NCBI RefSeq assembly: GCF_002847285.1
Contig: NZ_CP025407.1
Span: 5,645,001 to 5,709,000 of the forward strand
Length of the DNA: 64,000 nt
Direction: 5' to 3'
From: Streptomyces sp. CMB-StM0423
Lineage (GTDB): Bacteria > Actinomycetota > Actinomycetes > Streptomycetales > Streptomycetaceae
Part shown: piece by piece, positions 29,975 to 38,456 of the stretch
Position numbering within the stretch: position 1 is the stretch's first letter
Layout of the letters: every line of letters starts with the position of its first letter
Notes under the pieces: model-generated
Database searches by the model: none
What the model was told of the DNA's origin: nothing
What the model saw: the letters and a program-made list of their open reading frames with translations, nothing else
Translations under genes and position numbers: made by a program

Positions 29975-30198
29975 GGCGCTCGCGGCTTCCGGCGCTCGCG
30001 GCTTCCGGCGCTCGCGGCTTCCGGCGCTCGCGGCTTCCGGCGCTCGCGGCTTCCGGCGCTCGCGGCTTCCGGCGCTCGCGGCTTCCGGCGCTCGCGGCTT
30101 CCGGCGCTCGCGGCTTCCGGCGCTCGCGGCTTCCGGCGCTCGCGGCTTCCGGCGCTCGCGGCTTCCGGCGCTCGCGGCTTCCGGCGCTCGCGGCTCCC
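29975..30198. repeat. 16-bp tandem repeat (minisatellite), about 14 copies
   Basis: Thirteen perfect head-to-tail copies of GGCGCTCGCGGCTTCC run from 29975 to 30182, and a fourteenth copy with TTCC changed to TCCC ends at 30198. The unit length is not a multiple of three and the array sits in the intergenic space between two convergent genes (29803-30281), so it does not encode a repeat protein. There are no spacers, so it is not a CRISPR array. Perfect identity between copies implies recent expansion by slippage. Confidence 0.97.
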
Positions 30199-30281
30199 CG
30201 CCTACGTGCTCAGGCCGAAGCCTGCGTGCCTTCCGCGTCCTCGCCCGCCGGTCCGCTCCCACCGCTCCGAGGGCCCGCCGG

Positions 30282-31274
30282 CTACTCCCCGTTCTCCCGG
30301 TCCGGGCTCACCCTGATGTGGTCCTCCTCCAGGTCCAGCACCACCCGGTCGCGGATGTCCAGCGCCTCCGTGTACTGCTGGGGGAGCTGGAGGCGGCCCG
30401 TGCGGTCCACCGCGGCGTATTCGCGGGCCACCACCCGTTCCTCGCCGCTCGCGTCGACCTCTGTGCGGCGTACGACCTCCGACGCCATCCGGCCGTCGCG
30501 GATCGCGACCGTGCGGCGGACCTGCGTGGCCACCGATTGGTCGTGGGTGACGATGACGATCGTCGTGCCCAGTTCCTCGTTCGCCGTGCGGAAGGCGGCG
30601 AAGATCTGTTCCGCCGTCGCCGAGTCCAGCTCGCCCGTCGGCTCGTCCGCCAGGATCACCGCCGGGGAGTTGGCCAGCGCCACCGCGATCGCCGCGCGCT
30701 GCTGTTCGCCGCCGGACATCTGCTGCGGGCGGCGGTCGCGGCAGTGGGCGAGACCCAGGAGGCCCAGGAGGTCCTCGGCGAACGCCACCCGGCGGCGGCG
30801 CGCGTGGCGGCCGCCGCCGCCCTCGCTGAGCTGCATCGGCAGCACGACGTTCTGCACGGCGGTCAGGTACGGCAGCAGGTTGCGCGCGGTCTGCTGCCAG
30901 ACGAAGCCGACGACCTCCCGGCGATAGCGCAGCCGCGCCCGCGCGTCCATCGCCAGCAGGTCGAAGCCCGCGACGGTGGCGGTGCCCGCGGTGGGCACGT
31001 CGAGGCCGGCGAGGATGCCGAGCAGGGTCGACTTGCCGCTGCCGGAGGCGCCGACCAGGGCCAGCAACTCGCCCTCGGCGACCAGCAGGTCGAGGCCCTG
31101 GAGCGCCTGCACTTCCACGCCGTCGGTGCGGAAGATGCGGACGAGCTGGTCGCAGGAGATCAGCGCGTCGTGCCCGTACGCCGGTTTGGCGCGCTGCTCC
31201 GCCGCCCGCCGCTCCAGATCCTCCAGCGTCGTCCCGCTCGTCATACCGCCCGTGCTCTCTCGCGTCTGGGCCAT
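30282..31274 (-). CDS. MacB/LolD-type ABC ATPase with AbrB-like C-terminal extension
   Basis: A 330-residue ABC ATPase. Walker A G-A-S-G-S-G-K-S-T is near residue 74, signature M-S-G-G-E-Q-Q-R near 170, Walker B A-V-I-L-A-D-E-P-T near 191, H-switch V-T-H near 223. The ~230-residue core is of the MacB/LolD class, which drives FtsX-like mechanotransmission permeases rather than classical import. The last ~45 residues (D-R-T-G-R-L-Q-L-P ... D-R-V-V-L-D-L-E-E-D-H-I-R-V) look like an AbrB/MazE swapped-hairpin module, unusual in an ABC ATPase. ATG 31274 follows GGGAGAGGGAG and lies one base from the permease stop, so it is the third gene of an operon with two large permeases. Confidence 0.88.
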   Translation of the reverse strand: MAQTRESTGGMTSGTTLEDLERRAAEQRAKPAYGHDALISCDQLVRIFRTDGVEVQALQGLDLLVAEGELLALVGASGSGKSTLLGILAGLDVPTAGTATVAGFDLLAMDARARLRYRREVVGFVWQQTARNLLPYLTAVQNVVLPMQLSEGGGGRHARRRRVAFAEDLLGLLGLAHCRDRRPQQMSGGEQQRAAIAVALANSPAVILADEPTGELDSATAEQIFAAFRTANEELGTTIVIVTHDQSVATQVRRTVAIRDGRMASEVVRRTEVDASGEERVVAREYAAVDRTGRLQLPQQYTEALDIRDRVVLDLEEDHIRVSPDRENGE

Positions 31275-31275
31275 C

Positions 31276-34152
31276 TCACTCCCTCTCCCCGGCCCGCAGT
31301 TCCTGTACGGCCCGCCGTCTGCCGCCCCACCACGCCTGCACCAGCACCGCCGCCAGCGCCAGCGCCGGTACCGCCACCGACGGCAGCGCCAGCGCCAGCG
31401 GGTCCGCCCGCAGCTCCGCGCCGCCGGGGCCGAGCAGGTCGGGGCTCTCCTCGCCGAGCGCGAGCGCGCTCAGGTCGATGCCCGGTCCCAGCAGCCGTAC
31501 GGTGACCAGCCCCGCCAGCGCCCCGACCAGACCGGCCGCCACCAACTGCGGCAGCGCCTCCAGCACCAGCAGCCGCCGCCCGTGCCGCCGGCTGAAGCCC
31601 ATCGTGCGCAGCCGCGCCAGCAGCGCGACCCGCTCGGGGGCGGCCCGCAGCAGCGACAGCAGGACGGCGAGCAGGGCGTAGCCGGTGGCGGCGACCGCGG
31701 CGGCGGCGTACAGCCGCTCCGCGCCGCGCTGGAGCTCCGAGGCGGCCAGGTCGTCCGTCACGTCGTCGCGCAGCAGCAGGGTGGCGCCGGGCGCGGAGTC
31801 GCGGGCCAGCTCGCGCAGCGCGGCGCCGTCCAGGCCGCCGGCGGCGGAGAGCAGCAGCGTGTCGGGGCGGGCCTCGGTGACCGCCTCCGTGCCGGGCAGT
31901 TGCCGCGCCACGCTCTCGGCGTCCACCACGGCGAACTGGCCGCCCGTCAGCGCCGGCGTCATGGTCCGTACCGCGGCGACCTCCGCCGTGATCCGGCCCC
32001 GGGACGACTGCATCCCCAGCGTGCCGTCGCCGATCAGGTCGGCGACGCCGGGGGAGACGAGCGCGGGCAGCGCCCTGCCGCCGTTCCCGTCCCGCAGCCG
32101 GCCGGCGTCGAAGGGGCCGAGGCCCAGGTCGGCGCTGAGGCGCGCGTACGCGGTCGCGTCGACGGTCAGCAGCGTGAGGTCGCCGCTCAGCCCGATGACC
32201 TGGAGTCCGCTCTCGGTGCTGACGGCGGCCGCGTGCCGTACGCCGCCCACCTCCTCCGCCTTCGCGGCGAGACCGTCCGGCAGCGGCGCGGCCGAGGTGA
32301 GGCGGGCGTCGCCGCCGACGCTGTGCAGCGAGGCCGTCTCGCGCGCGTCGGCGACGCCCGCGAGCACCGAGCCGCCGAACGAGGCGGTCGTCAGCGCCAC
32401 GAGCAGCGCCAGCAGCGGCAGCGCCGAGGCCGCGGGGGCGCGCCCGGCGCGGGCCAGCGACAGGAAGCCGAGCGCACCGCGCGCCCACGCCGCCGGCCGG
32501 GCCGCCAGCCGCAGCGGCAGCGGATACAGGCGTACGAACACCGCCGCGGCGACCACCCCGACGAGCACCGGCGCCGCGCTGACCAGCGCGTCGGCGCCGC
32601 CGTCCGCGTCGTCCCTGCGGCGCAGCACCACGATGGCGCCTACCGCCAGCACCACCGCCGTCAGCTCCGCCACCAGCCGCTGCCGCGAGGGCCGCGCCCT
32701 GACCAGGTCGGTACGGACCGGGGGCCGCGGCCGGCGGACGGCGGCCACCGCGAGCAGCGGCAGCGCGCACAGCGCCAGCGCCGCCGTCGCGCCCGCCGCG
32801 AGCAGCGCGGGCGTGTGCCGGGCGCCGGGCAGCAGCACGACGGCGAGGCCGTAGCCGGCCGCGGCGGCGGGCAGCACGGCGGCGGCGTTCTCGGCGAGGA
32901 GGCGGGTGGCGATGCCCCGTAGCGAGCCGCCGCGGGAGCGGAGCAGCGCCAGTTCGGCGCGGCGCCGGGAGGCGGCGAGGCCGCCGCTCATGCCCAGCAC
33001 CACCGCCGCCACGGCACCGACGCCGAAGGCGGCGACGGCCACGACGGGTGTGACGGCTTCGCGCACCCCCGTGTAGCCGGCGAGCAGCCCGGTCGCTCCG
33101 GTGGAGATGTCGAGCGTGCCGCCGGTCCGCTGGGCGAGCCGCTCGAAGCCGGGGCCCTCCTGGAGGGTGGTCAGGGCGTCGAGCACGGCGGCCACGTTCC
33201 GGCCGCGGAGCGCGCCGCCGGCCACGGGCACGTTCCAGTACGCGGAGGTGCCCGCGTCCTCGAAGGACGGGCCGAACGACTGCGTGCCGGCGAAGAGTGC
33301 GGGGCCGCTGTCGGGGTGGAGGAGGAAGGCGGCGGCCCAGTAGCGCTGCGGGTCGAGCGACTCCGGCTTCTGGCGCAGCTCGGGGGTGCGCAGGAGCGGG
33401 TCGACGGACCAGTAGTCGCTGCCCGGCGCCTTCGGCTCCAGGATGCCGGTGACCTCGACGACGACCGTGCCCTCGGACTGCGGGATGTGGACGCGGGAGC
33501 CGACGCGCAGGTTCAGCTTGCCGGCCGTGGCGGCGGAGACGGCGGCCTCGAAGGCGACGTCGCCGCCGCCTTCGGCCTCGTACGCCGTCGCCTCCGGCAG
33601 CCGTCCCCCGACCACCCGGGCGCGCTCCTCGACCCCGGCGCGCGCGTCGAGCTGCACCTCGGGCCGCTGCCCGTCGGTCTTCGGCAGCCACGCGTCGTCG
33701 GTGACGAGCACGGGCTTGGTCCGTACGCCGTACGAGACCTGCCCCCGCTCCGCCCGCAGCGGGGCGCGGAACTCCGCCAGCACCGTCTCCGTGAACCGCT
33801 CGACGACCCGCCCGCCCATCGACTCCGCCTGGTCCTCGAACATCACCTCGGGGTCCGGCTGCGCGGTCACCGCCACGTTGCGCTCGGCGGCCGTGGCGCC
33901 ATCGATGAGCCGGCGGGCCTCGCGGTCCTCGTACGTGTCGACGCCGCGCGGGAACGCGGCGGCGAGGAACGCGGTGACGAGCACGAGCAGCACCAGCGCG
34001 ACCGCGCCGCCGGGCGCGGCCCGCAGCCGGGTCCGCACCCAGGGGGCGGCGCCGGGCGGGCCGGATGAGCGGCGTGGCGGGTCGGCGGGGGCGTCCGCTG
34101 CCTCCGGGGCGTCCGGGGACTCGGGTGCCTCCGACGGGTGCTGTGCGGGCAT
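31276..34152 (-). CDS. Large FtsX-like ABC permease (second permease)
   Basis: A 958-residue permease. After a ~55-residue Pro/Ala-rich cytosolic start comes the first transmembrane helix (V-A-L-V-L-L-V-L-V-T-A-F-L-A-A-A-F), then a large extracytoplasmic domain, then helices near 375-480 and a second FtsX-type core whose last three helices lie near 820-950. This duplicated MacB/FtsX layout (about 8-10 helices) belongs to mechanotransmission transporters, which couple ATP use in the cytosol to movement of an outside domain, often for antibiotic or lipoprotein export or for envelope signalling. ATG 34152 follows GGGAGG. It is 59 bp after the preceding permease and directly before the ATPase. 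Substrate unknown. Confidence 0.82.
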   Translation of the reverse strand: MPAQHPSEAPESPDAPEAADAPADPPRRSSGPPGAAPWVRTRLRAAPGGAVALVLLVLVTAFLAAAFPRGVDTYEDREARRLIDGATAAERNVAVTAQPDPEVMFEDQAESMGGRVVERFTETVLAEFRAPLRAERGQVSYGVRTKPVLVTDDAWLPKTDGQRPEVQLDARAGVEERARVVGGRLPEATAYEAEGGGDVAFEAAVSAATAGKLNLRVGSRVHIPQSEGTVVVEVTGILEPKAPGSDYWSVDPLLRTPELRQKPESLDPQRYWAAAFLLHPDSGPALFAGTQSFGPSFEDAGTSAYWNVPVAGGALRGRNVAAVLDALTTLQEGPGFERLAQRTGGTLDISTGATGLLAGYTGVREAVTPVVAVAAFGVGAVAAVVLGMSGGLAASRRRAELALLRSRGGSLRGIATRLLAENAAAVLPAAAAGYGLAVVLLPGARHTPALLAAGATAALALCALPLLAVAAVRRPRPPVRTDLVRARPSRQRLVAELTAVVLAVGAIVVLRRRDDADGGADALVSAAPVLVGVVAAAVFVRLYPLPLRLAARPAAWARGALGFLSLARAGRAPAASALPLLALLVALTTASFGGSVLAGVADARETASLHSVGGDARLTSAAPLPDGLAAKAEEVGGVRHAAAVSTESGLQVIGLSGDLTLLTVDATAYARLSADLGLGPFDAGRLRDGNGGRALPALVSPGVADLIGDGTLGMQSSRGRITAEVAAVRTMTPALTGGQFAVVDAESVARQLPGTEAVTEARPDTLLLSAAGGLDGAALRELARDSAPGATLLLRDDVTDDLAASELQRGAERLYAAAAVAATGYALLAVLLSLLRAAPERVALLARLRTMGFSRRHGRRLLVLEALPQLVAAGLVGALAGLVTVRLLGPGIDLSALALGEESPDLLGPGGAELRADPLALALPSVAVPALALAAVLVQAWWGGRRRAVQELRAGERE

Positions 34153-34211
34153 GTCACCGGCCTCCCGGTGTCGACGGGGCGGGCCGGACAGCGGCGCGGG
34201 CGGGCGGCATG

Positions 34212-37200
34212 TCACTCGCCTCCCAGGCGCAGTGCCGTCGCCGGGTCGCCGCGGCGCAGCGCGACGAGCACGGTGACGAGGACGGGAACCGCCGCGACCG
34301 CCGCCAGCAGGCCCGCCACGGACCCCGCGGGCAGCTCCACCACCACCGGCGGCACGGGCTGCGCGGCCCGTCCTGTGAGGGTGATGAGCGGGATGACGGA
34401 GCGGGCCAGCGCCCAGCCGAGCAGCATCCCCGCGGCCAGCGCGAGCGCGATGAGCACGCCCTGCTCGGCGGCGAACGTGCGCGCCAACTGCCGCTGCGGG
34501 GCGCCGAGCGCGCGCAGCACGGCGAACTCGCGGGTGCGTTCGCGTACGGACGCCGCCGCGCTGACGGCGAAGCCGAGCGCCGCCAGCACCGCCGCCGCGA
34601 CGGCGGTGGCGGCGAGCGCGGCCTGCGGTCCGGCGCCGAGCGGGTCGCTGCCGAGTTCGTCGGCGAGTTCGTCGCGTACGAGGACGTTGCCCGGGTCGGT
34701 GTCGGCGCGGTCGCGCAGGGCGGCGACGGTGGTGTCCGTCTCGCCCGGCTGTGTCGTCAGCCACCACTCCGAGGGCAGCAGCGTGGCCAGGCCGCGCTGG
34801 GTCAGTGCGCTGTTGGCGGTCGGCAGGTCGAGCAGCAGGGCGCCGCCGAACTGGGCGCGCGAGGGCTCCGCGGCGGCCGCGGGGGAGCCGGGTCCCGTGG
34901 TCGGCAGCTCCTGCATCGAGCCGGTGATCTTCGCGGAGAGGCTGCCGCCGGGGACGGGGACGCTGATCGTGTCGCCGACCTTCGCGCCGGTGGACTTGAG
35001 CATCTTGTCGGTGGCCAGCGCGGTGAGCGGTGGGGTGGGGCCGCGCGCGGCGGTGACGGTGAGGGTGACCAGGGGCGGGCCGGCCCAGGTGTCGTAGTAC
35101 TGGTCGCCGGTGTCGTAGCTCAGGGAGAGCGCGGAGTCGCCGGTGCTACGGGGCCGGTCGGCGACCGCTGCGGGGATCTCGTCGTGCAGCGCCTCGGGCT
35201 CGGAGACCGCGCGGGCGTGCCACTTGAACCCGTCGGGCAGCGGCACCTCCCGGGCATCGGCGGCTGCGTCCTCGTCGCCGATGGGCTTGGTGACCTCGAC
35301 GCGGGCGACGTCCAGCCGGCGCTGGCCGCCGTCCCTCGGCTGCGGGTGTACGAGCCGGAGCCCCGTGAGCCGCAGCGGCCCGGCGGGGCGGCCGTCCGGC
35401 GCGCCCGCGGCGGCGGCGACGTCGGCGGTGAGGGTGTGCGTACGGCCGTCGGCGGGGAGGTCCCCGGCGGGCAGTTCGTACGCGGCCCCGTACCGGTCCT
35501 CGACGAGCACGGTCACCGCGGCCCGCCCGCGCGCGGTCGCGTCGGCGTCGAGCCGCGCCACCAGCCGCACCTCCCCGGGCAGCCCGGGCAGCTCCAGCCC
35601 GCCGGCCCGGCCGGTGCTTGCGGCAGGCGTGCCCGGAGCCGGGGTGCCGGCGGTCGGGACCGCGGTTCTCGCGGCCGGCGCGGCGTTGGCGCCCGGGAGT
35701 CCGTCGTCGCTGGTGCGCTCGGCGACGTGCTCCGCACGCGCGGCCGGACGAGCCGCGCCGCCCGCGGGATACGCGGCGGCGCCGGTGTTCCCCGTGGCCG
35801 TGTTCCCCGTGGCCGTGTTCCCCGCGTCCGCGGCACGCGCGCCCGCGTTGCGCTTGTCCTCCGCCCCCGGCGGGGCCAGTTCGCCCAGCAGCTTCGCGCC
35901 CTCCGCGCCGTCCGCCAGGTCCGGGCGCAGCCGCAGGCCCTTCGCCGCCTGGGCCGTGTCCAGGGCCAGCACCTCCGCAGAGCCGCCGCCCGACAGGCTC
36001 ATGCCCCACCGCGCCGCCGGCGCCGCGGCGGTCACGCCCGGGACGCGCTCCATCATGCCGCCCTGCCCCAGCTCGGGGAGCCGGCTGGTCAGGACCCGTA
36101 CGTCGGTGCCCGCGTGGAAGTCCGCCTGGTCGCGCTGCGAGCGATCCCAGGACGCGCCCTGGGCCAGCGCCAGCATGCCGATCGCCACCGCCAGCACCAG
36201 CAGCAGCACGGGACCCGCGCCGCGCAGCGGGCGGCGGCTCAACTGCCAGCCCGCGAGCGCCGAGGGCAGTCCCCGCCCCGCCGCCGCACGACGCTCCGCG
36301 AGGCGGGCGACGGGCGGCAGGAGGCGCAGCGTCAGCACCGTGCCGGCCAGCAGCGCCAGCGCGGGCGCGGCGACCAGCACCGGGTCGATGCCCAGGGTGC
36401 CGGGGCGGTCGCCGCTCAGCGCGCCGCTGCCGGAGGTCTGCCGGTCCAACTGCCAGTAGGCCACGCCCGCCACCACCAGCAGCGCCCCGTCCGCGCCCGC
36501 CCGCAGCGGCGCGGGCAGCGGCTTGGCCCGTACCGTACGGCCCGCGGACAGGACGCCGTCGGCGCCGCCGCCCCGCAGCAGCGTCGGCGCGACGACCGCC
36601 GCCGCGCAGCCCAGCGCGCAGGCCGCGGCGACCAGCCAGGTGCCGCTGCCCGCCGCCGAGTCCGGGGTGAGCCCGGCCCGCTCCAGGGGGCCGCGCGCGG
36701 ACAGCAGCCGGATCAGCGGCCCGGCGAGCAGCGGCGCGGCGATCGCGGCGGGCAGCGCGAGGAGCAGTGACTCGGCGGCGGTCAGCACGCCGATGCGCTG
36801 CCGCGAGCCGCCGCGGGCACGCAGCAGGTCCGTCTCGCCGCGGCGCTCCGCGCCCAGCAGCCGGGCGACGAGCATCAGCGCGTACGCGGCGAGCAGCACG
36901 AGCTGGAGGGCGACGATCAGCAGCGTCGACCGGCTGACGAGCAGGGCCCGTTCGGTGCCGTCGAGGAGCTGCGGGAGCCGCGTGGTGGCCACGGCGCGGC
37001 CGTCGAAGACCGGCTCGTCCGCGAGCGCGCCGGAAGCTTTCTTCACCGACGCGCGCAGGGCGTCCGCGCGGCCGGCGGTCATCTCGCCGAAGTCGCCGCG
37101 CAGCACCCACGCCCCGGCGGCCTGCGCCACCCGGCCGGAGGCGAAGGAGCCGGGGTCGGCGAGGAGGGGCCCGTAGGTGGTGTAGCCGCCCTGCTGGACG

Positions 37201-37859
37201 CCCTTGCCGCGGAGTTCGTCGGCGAGCCAGTACGGGGCCTCACGGTCGCGGGGGCGGTAGACGCCGGTGATCTCGACGGGCAGCGGCGGGTCGTCGTCGC
37301 TCCGTCCGGCGAGGGTGAGGGTGTCGCCGGGCGCGAGGCCCAGCCGGTCGGCGGCGATCTGCGGCACGGCGACCTGCACGGTGCCGCTGTCCCGCGCGGC
37401 AGAAGTGCCCGCGGCGTCCGGGGCCTTGGCCGCCGCCCCCGGCCAGCGGCCCGCCGTCAGCGCGACCTCCGACCGCTCCAGCGCCCCCAGATGCGTCAGA
37501 TCCGGGTCCTCCCCCGCCCGCGCCGCCGGCGGCTGGAGCCGGCGCGGCAGCTCGTAGGGCCCGGAGCGGTCCAGGCTCTGCACCCGTACCGGCAGGCCCG
37601 CGAAGGCCGCGCGCGCGTTGTCCTCGACCGCCTTGCCCGCCGCCGCCCGGTCCGCGCCGGTCAGATACGGGACTTCCAGGGTCAGCGCCGCGTCGGCCGC
37701 CGCGTCACCCGCCAGCGTGCGGCGCAGCGCGGCGTCGCCGACGGTGCCGGAGAACGCGGCGAGCGTCGCCAGCACGGCGGTGGTGAGCAGGACGGCGAGG
37801 AGGGCCGCGGCGAGGAGCAGCCGGTGCGCGCGCGCCCGCAGCAGAACGAACCCCGTCAC
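34212..37859 (-). CDS. Very large FtsX-like ABC permease (first permease)
   Basis: A ~1215-residue permease, first gene of the permease-permease-ATPase operon. An N-terminal helix (R-L-L-L-A-A-A-L-L-A-V-L-L-T-T-A-V-L) is followed by an extracytoplasmic domain, then four helices near 310-470, then further helices near 480-580, a second ~430-residue outside domain, and a final FtsX-core of three helices. The second outside domain carries low-complexity inserts, including three copies of G-N-T-A-T/G-N-T near residue 685 encoded by 15-bp DNA repeats at about 35796-35825. GTG at 37859 is preferred because GGGGGA lies just upstream; a GTG at 37877 is also in frame. Two such partners with one ATPase make a heterodimeric transporter. 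Confidence 0.82.
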   Translation of the reverse strand: MTGFVLLRARAHRLLLAAALLAVLLTTAVLATLAAFSGTVGDAALRRTLAGDAAADAALTLEVPYLTGADRAAAGKAVEDNARAAFAGLPVRVQSLDRSGPYELPRRLQPPAARAGEDPDLTHLGALERSEVALTAGRWPGAAAKAPDAAGTSAARDSGTVQVAVPQIAADRLGLAPGDTLTLAGRSDDDPPLPVEITGVYRPRDREAPYWLADELRGKGVQQGGYTTYGPLLADPGSFASGRVAQAAGAWVLRGDFGEMTAGRADALRASVKKASGALADEPVFDGRAVATTRLPQLLDGTERALLVSRSTLLIVALQLVLLAAYALMLVARLLGAERRGETDLLRARGGSRQRIGVLTAAESLLLALPAAIAAPLLAGPLIRLLSARGPLERAGLTPDSAAGSGTWLVAAACALGCAAAVVAPTLLRGGGADGVLSAGRTVRAKPLPAPLRAGADGALLVVAGVAYWQLDRQTSGSGALSGDRPGTLGIDPVLVAAPALALLAGTVLTLRLLPPVARLAERRAAAGRGLPSALAGWQLSRRPLRGAGPVLLLVLAVAIGMLALAQGASWDRSQRDQADFHAGTDVRVLTSRLPELGQGGMMERVPGVTAAAPAARWGMSLSGGGSAEVLALDTAQAAKGLRLRPDLADGAEGAKLLGELAPPGAEDKRNAGARAADAGNTATGNTATGNTGAAAYPAGGAARPAARAEHVAERTSDDGLPGANAAPAARTAVPTAGTPAPGTPAASTGRAGGLELPGLPGEVRLVARLDADATARGRAAVTVLVEDRYGAAYELPAGDLPADGRTHTLTADVAAAAGAPDGRPAGPLRLTGLRLVHPQPRDGGQRRLDVARVEVTKPIGDEDAAADAREVPLPDGFKWHARAVSEPEALHDEIPAAVADRPRSTGDSALSLSYDTGDQYYDTWAGPPLVTLTVTAARGPTPPLTALATDKMLKSTGAKVGDTISVPVPGGSLSAKITGSMQELPTTGPGSPAAAAEPSRAQFGGALLLDLPTANSALTQRGLATLLPSEWWLTTQPGETDTTVAALRDRADTDPGNVLVRDELADELGSDPLGAGPQAALAATAVAAAVLAALGFAVSAAASVRERTREFAVLRALGAPQRQLARTFAAEQGVLIALALAAGMLLGWALARSVIPLITLTGRAAQPVPPVVVELPAGSVAGLLAAVAAVPVLVTVLVALRRGDPATALRLGGE

Positions 37860-37991
37860 GCATCCCCCAGACACCACCGTCGAATTGTCTGGATGCTGTC
37901 AGAGCGTGCTCGCACGCGGTAGCGAGTGGTGGGGGAAATTGACCGGATCGTGACCGGCCGTAACCCGCGGGTACGGAGCGGAATCCGCCGG

Positions 37992-38405
37992 TCAGCCGGG
38001 GGTGTTGACCATCGAGGCCGCGGCGTACACCAGGTAGTCCCAGAGCTGCTTCTCCTGCGCCGGGGGCAGCTCAAGCTCGTCCACCGCCGTGCGCATGTGG
38101 CGCAGCCAGGCGTCGTGCGCCGCGCGGTCCACGGCGAACGGCGCGTGCCGCATCCGCAGCCGCGGGTGGCCGCGCGCCTCGCTGTACGTGCGCGGGCCGC
38201 CCCAGTACTGGATGAGGAACAGCGTCAGCCGCTCCTCCGCCGGACCGAGGTCCTCCTCGGGGTACATCGGGCGCAGCAGCGGATCCTCCGCCACGCCCTC
38301 GTAGAACCGGTGCACGAGGCGGCGGAACGTCTCTTCGCCGCCCACCTGCTCGTAGAACGTCCCGGGCGGCGGCGGTCCCACTGGAATCTCTGTCATCGCA
38401 TCCAT
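37992..38405 (-). CDS. glbO: Truncated haemoglobin group II (GlbO)
   Basis: A 137-residue 2-over-2 globin. F-Y-E-Q-V-G-G-E-E-T-F near residue 17 is the helix-A/B start of group II truncated haemoglobins. The proximal haem-binding histidine is in the L-R-M-R-H-A-P-F segment near 87, and the group II tryptophan (G8) is in H-D-A-W-L-R-H-M near 99. These cytosolic haem proteins bind O2 and NO and have roles in oxidative or nitrosative stress. ATG 38405 or the ATG at 38396 may be used. It is a single gene, with about 50 bp separating it from the ABC-2 permease upstream of it. Confidence 0.93.
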   Translation of the reverse strand: MDAMTEIPVGPPPPGTFYEQVGGEETFRRLVHRFYEGVAEDPLLRPMYPEEDLGPAEERLTLFLIQYWGGPRTYSEARGHPRLRMRHAPFAVDRAAHDAWLRHMRTAVDELELPPAQEKQLWDYLVYAAASMVNTPG

Positions 38406-38456
38406 CGTCTCATCCCGCCCGGCCGAGTACGGAAGTCGTAGGACCCCGCCCGGGCG

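Noticed and set aside
29975..30198. Regular repeat array that could suggest CRISPR
   Set aside because: The 16-bp units are directly head to tail with no spacers, and no cas gene is in the window.
37992..38405. Link between GlbO and the nitrite-forming gene pair
   Set aside because: The globin is 26 kb away, and truncated haemoglobins are common stand-alone genes in Streptomyces; no evidence ties the two.
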